Origin: Coprinopsis marcescibilis
Lineage: Eukaryota > Basidiomycota > Agaricomycetes > Agaricales > Psathyrellaceae
Direction of reading: 5' to 3'
DNA length: 64,000 bases
NCBI GenBank assembly: GCA_004369085.1
Contig: ML210260.1
Span: 32,074-96,073, forward strand
The notes under the pieces are model-generated. The model did not search any database. It was not told the DNA's origin and worked only from the letters and a program-made list of their open reading frames with translations. A program made the translations under genes and the position numbers. Below are positions 46,266 through 58,091 of the stretch, one piece after another (within the stretch, counting starts at the first letter, position 1; every line of letters begins with the position of its first letter).

Positions 46266-46852
46266 CTTTGTGTTATGTACAATTAGCTAACATTCCGACG
46301 CATTACTGCTACATTTTGCAGTTTAACAAGTTATTTGCCTTCCTCAAGGCAAGGGGTAGCGTATTAGTGTTGTATGACGCATATATGACCCTGCTCCATT
46401 TAAGAGAAATAAAAACGGACATTTCAGTGACTCTTCTGACTTGTTGCGTCTCTCGGTCGGAGTTCAAATAAGTGACTCAGATCCGCTTGCTTCAGATCTT
46501 TGTCAATACAGGAAGCGGTGTAGACTACTATTACAATACGATCGACTGGACGCCCAAGTGGCATTTCCAAGAAACCTTTGCCATTGAGGTAAGCAAGCCT
46601 ATTGCTAGGTTATTCAAGCTTCCATCGTTCAAGTTTCAACACCCACAGCCTAAGATTGCCGACCGCAGATTCTGCAAGCACGATATCCATTGTTCTTGGT
46701 TTCGCAAGTATCGAGGCGTGCTTGAGTTTGAACGATCTTTTGATTGCTTGACCTTTCCACTCAGGGTTTAATCAGGTATCGCCACAATCGCAATCGCAAC
46801 CGAAAGATTCCACCCTCATCAGGCAGAAAGCCATCCCGATACTGGAAACAAT
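46266..46852. other. Spacer between NLR-like genes A and B
   Basis: The 587 nt between the stop of A and the ATG of B are too short for a NACHT domain, and no P-loop frame is seen. One 99-codon open frame (46472-46771) has no family features. Confidence 0.4.
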
Positions 46853-49163
46853 ATGATCGGTCCGGTCCTAAGCAATGGTTCAGAAGCCGAAGAACAAGAA
46901 ATTGCACCTGTTTCCGTCTTCCTTACCCTTGCAGATTCTGGAGACCAATCGATGGGGCTGTATAAACTCGTCTTCGGGGCCATTGTGACTATCCGCGAAG
47001 CTATTTCCCCCAATGCGATCGCCGCGATATATCGTCCAGAGGGAGTGACCGCAAAGCAGATTGACAGAATTTGCACGCTTCTACAACCCCTGCTTCTCGG
47101 CTACAAACCAAGAAACCTTCACCAACCGATCGTGCTCAGGCGAGATTCTATTCGTACCTATCTCACCACCGAAGCGCCGTCCCCGTACCGCCTGGATCCT
47201 GAGGAGAGTCAATCGCTGCTTTCCAGACTTCTTTTGCTCGTTATCAAGCAAGATTGCAACGGCACTAACATTCCACTTCTCGGATATACAGAAGGCGATT
47301 GGGACATACTAGAAATTCCCAACACTCCGTTATTGACAAAACGAGATATTCCAGAACATTTGTGGTATGCATGCAGATATTTCGTGGAACACACCCTCGC
47401 TGTTCTTGCCAACTGTCGTGAAGGACCCCATACGTCCCTTCTTCATGACATCTTTCAGAATTTGCGACCACTGCTGGAAGCCTCGACCTCGCTCGGAAAG
47501 CTAGTTGACATAGTGCCATTGATGAAGCGGACAATGGTGAAGCAACTTCCATCTCAGCCCCCGTATGTTTGACCAAATTTTGTGCTAGGACTTGACTTGC
47601 ATGAAGTCAGATTCAGAGCTAGCTTCTTTGAAGGTCTTAGCCCGGTCACTTCGTGATGTTGCTAGCTTTCTCGAAGAAGCCTGGCGAAGTGAAGAGGCAC
47701 TTTCCATCATCCCAGAGGCCATTTCTATCTACCGTCACATCGTCTCCCTCACTGCCGACCCCTCCGACAGAGAACAGCTTGCGTTATGCTTGCGGCTCAA
47801 TTGCATAGCATTATCTTCCCTCCACAAACATGCGGAGTGTCTCGCCACGAGCCAAGAAGGAGTGGGAATCGCACGTCTGTTGGCTGAGAAGGACCCCGAC
47901 CAGTTCGAGGCAACATTTGCAGCCATGCTGCGGAACGTGGCCTACGCCCTATCGAAGAACCAGATGACGGAAGTCGCTGTCCAAAGAACTGAAGAAGCGG
48001 TGGAAATACATCGTAGATTGTCTGAAAAAGACCCCAAGAAGTACGACGTGCACCTTGCTGCATCACTCCACAGCCTCGCCGACCACTACGACTCGTGCAA
48101 ACGCCACGATGAAGCCCTCAAGACGGTACAAGAGGCCGTAGGTATCCTTCGCAGAGTTGTTGAAGAACGTCCCATTGCGGCCCTGAGGTCGAGGCTTGCT
48201 ACATCTCTCCACAACAACGCGTTTTTCCTCGACAACAAGGAGTTCTACCATGAAGCATTGGTTCTCATACACGAGGGCCTCGAAATCCGGCGAGAGATAG
48301 CAGGGCAGAATCCGACCAAATCGGAATACCAGGCCGACCTTGCCTGGTCGCTCCACAACCTGGGTGCAAACCTTGGTTCCAGGGGCCGTCATAGAGAAGC
48401 CATTGGACATTACGAGGAGGCTAATGCGATACGAAGGAAGTTGATGGCGACAGAGTCAGTCACGTATCTGGAAGACGAGCTTGCGTGGTCCTTGCACAAC
48501 CTTGCTGGGGATTTGAGCTCCTGCGACCGCAACGCCGAAGCCCTTGCCACAGGGACGGAAGCCATCGAGATACGGCGGCGACTAGAGGCGAGGGAGCCGA
48601 TCACGTACGGATCCCAACTCTCCGACTCACTTTTACTTCACTCCTCGCTCCTTGAAAAATTGGGTCGAACGGAGGAAGCCGTGAAATACGACCAAGAAGC
48701 CATTTCGGTGCTGCGACGCCGAGCATCTTTGGCACAAGGAAAAGAGGGGCACCCTTTCCAGAGTGATATAGGTTCCAGCTGTTATCACCTTGCGCGGAAG
48801 CTAGCTTCTTGCAATCGGTTTGACGACGCACGGAAGACGGTGGAGGAAGCGATGGATATATATCGCCGACTGATGGCTATGCCGGATTATCCGACCGACC
48901 GAGTGTGGAACTTGGAGAGTGACCTCGCCTGTTGCCTTCGTGACCATGCCTGGTACCTCGTCGCGTTGAACGAGTACGAATCAGCAGTCGAGCCGAGACA
49001 GCAGTCTATTGAGACGTTCCTAAGACTGAGGGCACGAAACTTCAACGAAACCGACTACCAAACGGACATTACCATGTTGGATTTACTCGAGTGGGTGCGG
49101 AAGCGTAGGGTGCAGAAACTGAATTTGTGGGAAACGGTATGGAACTCGTGCCCATCCTTGTGA
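46853..49163 (+). CDS. NLR-like protein B: post-NACHT-type domain plus TPRs, no NACHT
   Basis: Two exons (46853-47536, 47589-49163), phase 0, give 752 aa. It is a tandem paralogue of A with the same domain order and an intron at the same domain boundary. The first exon has LYKLVFGAIVTIREAISPNAIAAIY, CTLLQPLLLGYKP, RRDSIRTYLT and LWYACRYFVEHT, parallel to A. The second exon has TPRs of about 42 residues: VQRTEEAVEIHRRLSEKDPKKYD, ASLHSLADHYDSCKRHDEAL, AWSLHNLGANLGSRGRHREAI. No P-loop or other ATPase motif is present. Such TPR arrays in fungal NLRs are thought to recognise ligands, with NACHT as the switch. Here the switch must be supplied by a partner or is absent. The gene ends 617 nt before a convergent F-box gene. 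Confidence 0.73.
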
Positions 49164-49779
49164 AAGTCTGGAACTGACGCTTTTCCACAGGTTGGCGAAC
49201 AGGACTGCTGTCAATCGGTGACCCGAGTTGGGATTCGTTCGAACGGTAGCCGTGGTTCGGATTCTGGCTCAGTTTCAATGCCACGGGACCAGCCAAAGGG
49301 GACTTGGTTAGATAAAAGTTCTCGTGAAGGGGTCTAGACAAGTGGAGCACTATTCCCCGACCACCAGCTGGCATCGACTTCCCTCAAACTCGTCTCTGAT
49401 AAATGACACCGAGCCACTCGGGGAATCCTGGGCTCAACACTTCAGGGATGGACATGCCTGATCGATATGCAATTATGAGATAGACAATGGACAGATGGAA
49501 TCTTTTTAGAATGCTTCTGGGGTTCTGCGGGAGAGAAACAGCATTTGAGATCAGGAAGTGGAGGTGTTGGCGCGATGGTTTAGATTCACTGCAACTGACA
49601 TTGATTTGCTGGACCCTTTTTATTTATCATCCTGCCTTCGTATCAGCGGACTCAGTCCGCAGATCGTCGTGCTACTATGTCGCATTGTCGATATCTCTCG
49701 AGGTAAGCAGATATGGGTTGATGCCGAAGATGGATATCATCTACCCCGATTGAGCCTTTAAAACCCACAAGGGAGTGAG
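49164..49779. other. Convergent 3' spacer
   Basis: This lies between NLR-like gene B (+) and the F-box gene (-). Two overlapping frames at 49487-49761 show no family resemblance. I see no gene. Confidence 0.35.
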
Positions 49780-51219
49780 TCATCGACTATAATAAATGCT
49801 TGGATTAATGATGAGAAAACGAAACATGGATTGAGGAGACGAACCCTTCAACGTGGCCAGTCGAGAGCATCCAAGACACACACAGTCTACTGAGTCTACC
49901 AGACTTTCCAGATGACGTCGCTCATCCTCCCTTCCAGCAGTACAAATGAGGCCTGCGATATCCCGCAGGCGCTTTGGACATCCACCTTGCAGAACTGATG
50001 GACCCGTTGTTGATTTCACGCCGCGGGCGAGGACAACCCGAATGAGATCCTCTAAATGCAGGTCATCTGACTCCAGATGGAGGACCATAAGGGAAGGACA
50101 AAGCCATTGGAGCTCATGTCCATCAGGACCGGCGCCGAAGCCACTAGTCGCGCTGCTAGAGTCTGGACTCGGAGCCATCGCGGATCGCGTCGAAAGCGCC
50201 TCAGCGAGGCTTTTGCTGCTGTCCACCTCCTCTATGTCTTCTAAGATTAGGCGGACGAGGTTGGGAAGGCGTGCAAGGAAACGTGCGAGGTAGGGGATGT
50301 CCGAAGATCTTATGGACGCGGCGAATTTGAGGGTGTGGAGCTTCGTGGGTGTGAATTGGGGGTCGGACCATTGGGAGAAGAAAGGAGAGAGGGTGTAGAT
50401 TGCGGGATCGTAGTTATATGAGCGGTAATAGAAACGTTCGATTGTGAGTGATTGAAGGGCGGGGGCTCGGACAGAGGCGAGGACTGTGCCGGTGTATTTG
50501 AGCCAGGACGTTTCAAGTGTGGTAAGATGGGGCAGGGTCACTATCCGTGCGCTGGGCTGGAACTTCTTTGGATGGATATTCAAAAGCCTCAGTGTTTGGA
50601 CGTTGGGGACCAAGGAGAGGATGCCTAGAATATCTTCGATTTCGAACTTTTCGCTCTCTCGTGAAATGAAGGAAAGGGACGTGATTGCGGAGGAAAGTAA
50701 GGGTAGCATGCTTGGCTTGTCCATAAATTCTGTCGTGAGCCTTCGAAGACGCGTCTTTTGGCGGTGTATTTGTTGGGACCCGCCGTGTAGTGCCACGTCA
50801 GGGGATACATTGCTTCGGCGCTTTGCTGAGAGTGCCAACTCTTCTAGATTTGGGTAATCCTCGGGCCACGAGCGTTGATTGAATACGGAGAAAGGAACGC
50901 TTGCACTAATCCAGTTCTGGGAGAGTTGTAGGAGGCGGTCAACTGTTCCACGGCTCCTTTTTGTCCACTGCCCAACAGCAGGTGCCATGAAGATTGTCAA
51001 AGGGGCAGACTTTGCATGCGAGATTTGTGAGTTGACGAGCTCGAGGTTGGGCCGTCTATCGAGGTCGATAATACCCCATAGTCTAGGCGTGGTAGAAGCG
51101 ATGATGTTCCATGATTTGCAGACTTGACAGATGGGAGGGAGAAATTTGATGCCCCAGGCTGTAATTCCTAGCTCGAAAGTAAGAGCAAGAGTTTCTGGAG
51201 GGATTTCGTTGACGTGCAT
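49780..51219 (-). CDS. F-box protein, intronless
   Basis: One uninterrupted frame of 479 aa. The N-terminus (IPPETLALTFELGITAWG ... ICQVCKSWNIIASTTPRLWG) is an F-box of the type common in Agaricomycetes. The middle shows Leu-rich segments (LRLLNIHP, LPHLTTLETSW, APALQSLTIERF), as in LRR-like substrate-binding regions. Such proteins link SKP1-cullin ubiquitin ligases to their targets. This family is hugely expanded in mushrooms, so orthology and target cannot be assigned. A Ser-rich stretch of about 25 residues (SPDSSSATSGFGAG) interrupts the repeat region. The lack of introns is unusual among the genes here. The ATG sits directly ahead of the F-box. Confidence 0.82.
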   Translation of the reverse strand: MHVNEIPPETLALTFELGITAWGIKFLPPICQVCKSWNIIASTTPRLWGIIDLDRRPNLELVNSQISHAKSAPLTIFMAPAVGQWTKRSRGTVDRLLQLSQNWISASVPFSVFNQRSWPEDYPNLEELALSAKRRSNVSPDVALHGGSQQIHRQKTRLRRLTTEFMDKPSMLPLLSSAITSLSFISRESEKFEIEDILGILSLVPNVQTLRLLNIHPKKFQPSARIVTLPHLTTLETSWLKYTGTVLASVRAPALQSLTIERFYYRSYNYDPAIYTLSPFFSQWSDPQFTPTKLHTLKFAASIRSSDIPYLARFLARLPNLVRLILEDIEEVDSSKSLAEALSTRSAMAPSPDSSSATSGFGAGPDGHELQWLCPSLMVLHLESDDLHLEDLIRVVLARGVKSTTGPSVLQGGCPKRLRDIAGLICTAGREDERRHLESLVDSVDCVCLGCSRLATLKGSSPQSMFRFLIINPSIYYSR

Positions 51220-52589
51220 GATTAGGTGGCACTAGGCTATGGGCGGAGAAGATGGAAGATGAATTGCTGAACGGTTTCAAGCACTGTTATGGAGACTTTA
51301 AAGCGCGACTGGAACCCATAAACTTGGGCCCAAGATGTTGATACTAGTCCCTTGAAGTCTTGTGCGGCGTCCTAGTACAGACTTCGAGTCAACGTGAGCT
51401 TGGAAGACATCGTCTGCCCCGGTACCGTACAGGCAGAATGCCGAGAGCCAAGCCCAGGGTGAGGGCCAGCGAGTGCCGTTCGAGTCACATTGAGCCATAT
51501 AAAATCACTATTTACTACCCACCAGCCTTCAAGTCCGTCGAAACGATTTGAGGATCCGCATTGCTATTGAATGTTGTCATCCTTGACTGACTGGGTTTCT
51601 GCGAGTGTTTGGATGCAAGTTTGAGACGAGGAACCGTCATCAGAAGTTCTCACCCAGCCTAGGTGAGCGAGTGTGGCGACCTCAGATTGATCCCTGGCCA
51701 AATTAAACCTTGGCATTGGTGGCGTTAGTACCAGGTTCAAACAAGCTTGAACTTGAACAATCCACTACATTCCGCAGGTGCGGAAAGAGGAACTGAAGAG
51801 TCAGTCTCCAGCTTGCAAGGCGATTCATATATTGTCAGGGTAGCAAGGCCAGCACCCACTAGATCGTGACTCCAGCGAAAACATCTGTTCGCAAGGAAAG
51901 CCCCTGAAAGCCCAGAACCTGAGTCCCGTTCTTTATAAAGCTATCAACTTGGAGGCCCTCCAGGTCATGGTGGATGATCGATGATCGATGAATGGTGCCG
52001 TCATGGCGGTGGTGTGAGGTGAGGAAACGATAACACTTTATTTTTCAGCTGGCTGGCTGCTCAGTGCTGTGGTGAAGTTGCGTCACAGTCAATTACGCAC
52101 ATTTTCTCTGCCGTTCCGAAAATCGAAAACGGCCCGACCTCAGTCGTTTTAAACATGTGCCGCCAATCGCGCCTAAACCATTTTCAAGTGAAAAACTCCC
52201 AGTTCCCCAAAGGGAATTTCACCTACGAATTCCTAGGACCTTTGTCGGGTTTGCCCGTCATTTATGCTCTCTATGAACGTACCTTTTCACCAGAGGCAAT
52301 CGACAGAAATCTGGAGGGGATTTGGAGGAGTACAAATGGTTCTGTGTACGGAACGATAACACTGCCAAGCGAACTTGGATAAATTGATCGTGTGCCTGTA
52401 ACAAAAGGGGAAAATGTCAGGTATCCAAACGAGAAAAGGGAAGATAAGACCCCAAAAAGCTCTTATATCGTTTCGGATATCTCTGTTCACCGTCTCTTGA
52501 CAACCCCCGCCCCATTTACCCCTCTCGCAGTGGGTTTACTACTCGCAGTCTGACCCTGTTCGAATAGGTCGACTGCTTCAAATTTCACC
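51220..52589. other. Intergenic region, F-box / purine permease promoters
   Basis: This 1.37-kb stretch between two divergent starts holds a small palindromic repeat (GATGATCGATGATCGATGA at about 51972) and short open frames without family features. No gene is supported. Confidence 0.4.
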
Positions 52590-55390
52590 ATGTCTTTCTT
52601 TGCAAGCAAAGTGACAAAGATCAACGACGTTGTAAGTCCAAGCTAGTATTTTTCTTGTGAACGTCTTTCAAATCCGTTTTCCCCAGGTCGCGAAGAGCGC
52701 CGTTGGTCGATGGTTCAAGTTGGAAGGGTCTGGCGCGAAGAAGGAGCGCGTGGGATCGCGCTTCATGGTGAGCTGCACCTCTGACACAAACCGTCATGAT
52801 CACTCAGGGAAGACCTGCCAAATGTTCAGACAGAGATTCGTGCTGGAATCACAACATGGGTATGTGCCTAGCACTGCAGTGGGAGCTCTTCTAAAGCTCA
52901 GAATACTTCGTTTCAGGCGGCCATGGCTTACATCGTGCGTTTTGCGTTGGTGAAGCACCACCACTTTGAAACCTGAACTTGGACGCAGATTTCGGTCAAC
53001 GCTTCTATTATTTCGGATTCGGGAGGAACCTGTGTGTGTCCTACGAACGACGCCTGCTTGAACAATGAGGAATACAGCATTTGCGTCAACGAAGTCCGAA
53101 ACAACCTCATCACCTCCACTGCAGCCATCTCCGCACTCTCCAGCTGCCTCATGGGTTTGCTGGCCAATTTACCTGTGGGGTTGGCCCCTGGTCTTGGTCT
53201 CAATGCCTACGTGAGCCTCACCTGCCTCCTTTTACTTTCAATTCTGCTTCGTTGCTGACCATTTCGCTGTTCCCCCTCCACTCTAGTTCGCATACTCCGT
53301 GGTTGGGTTCCACGGCACTGGACTTATCAGCTACCGAGAGGCCCTATCTGCAGTGTTCCTGGAAGGGTGAGTGCCTTCTAATGCTTCCATGTTTCCCTTC
53401 TGGCGTTAGATTGTGAACGGTCCCTGTCCATGCGGTTACGACGTATCTTATCTTCTTATCCCATCCATGCCGTACTGCCAGTAGCAAATTAACTAACACT
53501 CGATTCAGGTGGATCTTCTTGATCCTATCGCTTCTAGGGCTGCGTCAATGGCTTGTTCGTATCATGCCTCAATCGCTGGTTCTCGCCGTTGGCGCTGGTA
53601 TCGGTCTCTTTATTGCGTACGTATCTATTTATATTGGCGGACCGGAGACCATCATCTGACGACCCCTTTCTTGTAAAGTTTCATTGGTTTGTGTGAGTAT
53701 AGGCTTATCGGGTGGGTGCCTCAGTGCGTGGCGTCCTGACCTGGGTATTCCTTCTTTAGCTCCAAGTGGATTGGGCGTGATTGGAGGCGACACCATCAAC
53801 CTCGTCTCACTAGGAGGCTGCTTGCCGAAAGGTCCGTACTAGCCAGCCACGTTAGTTTTTCATCGATTTAACCTACCTGCAGACTATGCCGTTGCTGGCA
53901 CTGGACCGGATGCGGAGACTCTCGCAAACTACTGCACAGGCGGCCAGCTGCGCAACCCAACGATGTGGCTTGGTGTTTTCGTTGGAGGGTGGGTCGAACG
54001 TTTTGACTGGTTTACTTGCAGTTTGCTGACGTTGTGTGTTTGCAGTATCTTCACCTGCTTGCTGATGATGTACCGATTCCGTGGAGCTATCCTTATGGGC
54101 ATCCTTTTGGTGGCTATCATCTCCTGGCCCCGACCCACAGTCGTCACCTACTTCCCACATACCACGGAAGGCAATGCCATGTTTGATTATTTCAAGCAGG
54201 TTGTGATTTTCCAGCCTCTTGATAAGATTGGGAATGTTATCGATGTGCGTCTGTTGGTCTACTGTGGGGGCTTGGCTTTCTGACGCTTGTTGCAGTATAA
54301 CTATAGTTCTGGCCATGTTTGGTACGCCCTCATTACCTTCCTGTATGTTGATATCCTCGGTAAGTTGCTTGCTTTTGTGTTCTGCATGGTTGCTTATCCT
54401 TGCATAGATACCACTGGGTTAGTTCTTTTGTTTCCAGTCCTCGCCAGAACCTAACATCCGTGTAGTACCCTTTACTCGATGGCCAAGTTCGCTGGCCTCC
54501 GGGATCCCGAGACTTTGGACTTTGAGAACTCGACGATCGCGTACTGCGTTGATGCATTCTGCATCTCGATGGGTGCTCTTATGGGTACGAGTCCTGTGAC
54601 TGCATACGTGGAGAGTGCTACCGGTATTTCTGGTGCGTTGTTTGCTTCGGTTCTGACGCTTGGATAGGAGTTGATGGGAGTTGAATGTATAGAGGGAGGA
54701 AAGACTGGGTTGACTGCGATTGCCACTGGATTTATGTTCTTCGTGTCGATCTTTTTCGCCCCCATCTTCGCTTCGATCCCGCCCTGGGCTACCGGTGGTG
54801 CCCTCACGATTGTTGGCTCGATGATGATTCGCAAGTAAGTTTCTGGGTGCCTTGTGGTATGGGGAGGGGCGCTGAACATGTTTTTCTAGCGTCCTCGATA
54901 TCAACTGGGATTACTTGGGAGACTCTATCCCTGCGTTCTTGACTATTCTTCTTATTCCTTTGACGTACAAGTGAGTATACCGATCTGAGCTTGTTGGATG
55001 AGCGATGACTGACGGTTTGGGGTATATAGCATTGCGTATGGAGTCATTGCGGGCATCATGTCGTTCATAATCTTGAATGGGGTTCCTCTTGCTCTGAGGA
55101 AGATTAGCAAGGGCCGGATTATTCCTGGAAACTACGACGATTCGGAGCCGTGGATTATCCCTCCTGGAAGCATTGTTCCTTATTGGATGTAAGTGCATTG
55201 GCTGCATTTCCTGCGTCGGGTTCTGACGGTCGTTGTGTGATGTAGACGCAAGTCTATCAGCTACGTCAAGAAGACCAAGCCGAGCCCTGAGCTCCCTGTG
55301 AGCGATAGCAAGTCGAGTACGGACGAGAAGGTGTCGGTGCCGGATCACCCAGCTCCTGAGGGCGGGGTACCTGCCACCAAGGCTGACTAG
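52590..55390 (+). CDS. azgA: AzgA-type purine (hypoxanthine-adenine-guanine) permease
   Basis: Eighteen in-frame exons from 52590 to 55390 give 579 aa, typical for the AzgA branch of nucleobase transporters. Diagnostic motifs are TEIRAGITTW, ISVNASIISDSGGTC, LANLPVGLAPGLGLNAYFAY, VVGFHGTGLISYREAL and GLGVIGGDTINLVSLGGC. LDTTGTLYSMAKFAGL, MGTSPVTAYVESATGISEGG, TGLTAIATGFMFFVSIFFAP and DSIPAFLTILLIPLTYNIAYGV follow. About 12-14 membrane helices are expected in the plasma membrane. It should import purines by proton symport. Exons as short as 10 nt (54408-54417), 14 nt (53679-53692) and 18 nt (52917-52934) occur. The C-terminus is hydrophilic, Lys/Glu/Ser-rich, consistent with a cytosolic tail. 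All phases are consistent. Confidence 0.93.
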
Positions 55391-56619
55391 CCGACTTGTT
55401 TTGGTCAACACCGACCCTCAGCGGGGGTAATTTTAATGACGAGGATCTTGTCATGATTGTACGATTTGCATTGTTATAATTACGGATTGCGGCAGACTAT
55501 TATTTACTATACTATGTACATAGCGCAACTTGCTGGTGGTTCGATTTTCATTTGTTTTACTAATTGCTTGTGCTTCCTTTGGTTCATGCCAGCTCTGATA
55601 CGGGGCTCTGGGGGATGGGGCACGAGGCTGGGTCAAACTACCGCTTTGGTTCTGTTGCGTACATAAATAACATAACTCCTATTGATTCTGCAGCTTGAAT
55701 TTTCGTGGGGCAAATTTGGCGACTGTTTCGCCCGTTTTGGTGTGTGGTACGAGGTTGTACGTATACGTAACGGGATGTCTGTTATTGGTGGCGATGTGGG
55801 TGGGCGATGATCTCGACGCCGCTCGGTGGTTGTATAGTGGGCGCATTTGCGGGCGCTGGGGGTGGGCTTTACTGGAGAGTTGAGGCTGTATACGAGCTGT
55901 TTATGATGGTATTTTCCTAGGAGCCTTATTCTTTAAGTTTCGTGTTCAGAATAGGAGGTAATTACGGGCAAGCCGAGACTGGCAAAGGACCTAGGTACCG
56001 GCGGGTGAGACGGCTTGCCGGCGGTGAGGCTCAGTAAGCTTTATCGTGACTTTATTCTTCCACCCACGCAACACTAGCTGACACCGTTGGCTGTCTTTTC
56101 TCGCTCTAATGGAAGACAAGCGGAAATATTAATATTAGCAGACATTGCTGTTGTTATGTGCTCTGGATCGCGTTTGTGGTGCGACTGGTGGTGCTTGTTA
56201 TATGCAGTGTCGTATCATATCCTGGACTCGCTACTGAATCTGGACCTCATAATGTAGACAAAATCGTTATGATATCTTTGAATAAGCCTCTCGCCTTGTC
56301 AGAGACCAGCAAAGACCTGGCCAGACCTTGACGCGACGCGAAATAGGTTGGGACGTGTCTAAGCGAGGGCCGAAAGGGGTAATTTGATGTGTCCTCACGC
56401 CATTTTGATTTTTTGTAAAGTGGGGTGTTTTTTTGACGGTGCAACATAAATAACTGCCACGGTTGCGGTGGATTTGTTCCCAGACTAAGTTCTGCAGCTC
56501 CCCCCACCACCTCCTCCTCCAACCCTCCTCGTCGTCGCCGTTGCACAGCCAGGCGCATTTCACCCACAACGAGTTAACGAGCTACACATCATCAGCATTG
56601 GTGGTGGACGATCGCGGAC
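55391..56619. other. Intergenic region upstream of ERG25
   Basis: This 1.2-kb stretch holds the permease 3' UTR and the ERG25 promoter. The short open frames lack any family signal. I see no gene. Confidence 0.4.
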
Positions 56620-57854
56620 ATGACGTTCAATGCGACTATCCCGCTCTATGATTCCATGTACCCCGCGACCGACTTTTCGTCGTTGTCGTGGCTTGAACAG
56701 CAATGGGTTGCGTGGTATGTCAGGATTGGGAGCCCCATTCTGGCTACTAGCATCATGAGCTTTTTGCTCCATGAAGTACGTGTATTCCCAACTCTTTTCC
56801 GTTTTCTTGAAATCTAACGGGATTGTGTTGCCAGTTTGTGTACTTTGGACGTGCCATTCCCTGGATTATCATTGACTCGATGCCATACTTCCGCAAGTGG
56901 AAGCTGCAACCGAAGAAGGTGCCAACCGCGGCGGAGCAGTGGGAGTGCACCAAGCAGGTTTTGATTTCGCATTTTACGATTGAACTTCCCTTGGTGAGTC
57001 GCTCTGGGACGTAGTGCAGATGATTCAGACTGACGTTTGTTCTGTCGCGTAGATCGGGCTGTTCCAACCTACCGCTGAGGCACTCGGCATGAAGACTTAT
57101 CATGTTCCTTTCCCCGCCTGGCAAACCATGATTCCTCAGATATTCCTGTTCTTCTGCTTTGAAGACTTTTTCCACTTTGTTGGTATGTATTGCTACGCTT
57201 TTCGGGCATTCAGAACAACCCTGACGTGTAAATGGTTCGACAGCGCATCAGGCGTTGCACTATGGACCCCTCTACAGACATATTCACAAGATCCATCACA
57301 AGTATTCGGCTCCCTTCGGCTTGGCTGCCGAGTATGCTCATCCTGCTGAGGTCTTCATTTTGGGAGCTGGCACGATCTTGGGCCCCTTGATCTACTGCTA
57401 CTTCACCACCAACCTCCACATCTTTACTGTTTACATCTGGATCGTCCTCCGTCTCTTCCAGGCCATTGACGCACACAGCGGTTATGGTGCGTCTACTCTC
57501 CAGGTTTCGTATATGACAGCCTTCTAACCTCTGTCTCCAGACTTCCCATGGTCGCTGCACAACATCATTCCCTTCTGGTCTGGCGCTGAACACCACGACT
57601 TCCACCATATGGCTTTCACCAACAACTTCTCGACCTCTTTCCGTTGGTGGGACATGATTTGCGGCACTGACACCAAGTACCGTGAATACCGTGCCAAGGT
57701 TCGCGCTGCCAAGGAAGCCATGAAGAATGCCTCTGAGGATGACGTGAAGATCCTTGAGCAGAAACTCATGGATGAGGTTGAGGCAGAGGGAATCCGCGCA
57801 GAGGCCGAGGCCGAGCGGGGCGGTCCCATCGAAAAGACTGTCAAGGTCCAGTAG
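56620..57854 (+). CDS. ERG25: C-4 methylsterol monooxygenase
   Basis: Five exons (56620-56775, 56835-56993, 57053-57182, 57244-57486, 57541-57854) give 333 aa. It belongs to the fatty-acid hydroxylase superfamily. Di-iron His boxes are visible: [31 protein letters not shown] and GAEHHDFHH. The ending [13 protein letters not shown] is typical of Erg25. With Erg26 and Erg27 it removes the two C-4 methyl groups of lanosterol-derived sterols in the endoplasmic reticulum, using O2 and cytochrome b5. Hydrophobic helices flank the His boxes. The C-terminal 65 residues form a long charged, Ala/Glu/Lys-rich helix that extends beyond the yeast protein and lacks an obvious KKxx ER-retrieval signal. The final residues are TVKVQ. 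Confidence 0.95.
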
Positions 57855-58091
57855 GTATACCTAGAGCAATAGTACATAATTAGACATCTTAATATTAATC
57901 CATGGATCTTACTATTGGGCCTTGTACTGCTCAGTGCGGCATGCGATATACTTGAGCGACGTGTATGAATCCTCAAAACACTTGCGAGTGGCGAGGGTCG
58001 AAGGCAAGCGCTCGGGTATTTCGGGCCGCGATATGGCCTCATCATTGAGGTCTCCCCGCAACCTTTCTCCTCCAACCGCCATCAACCAGCC

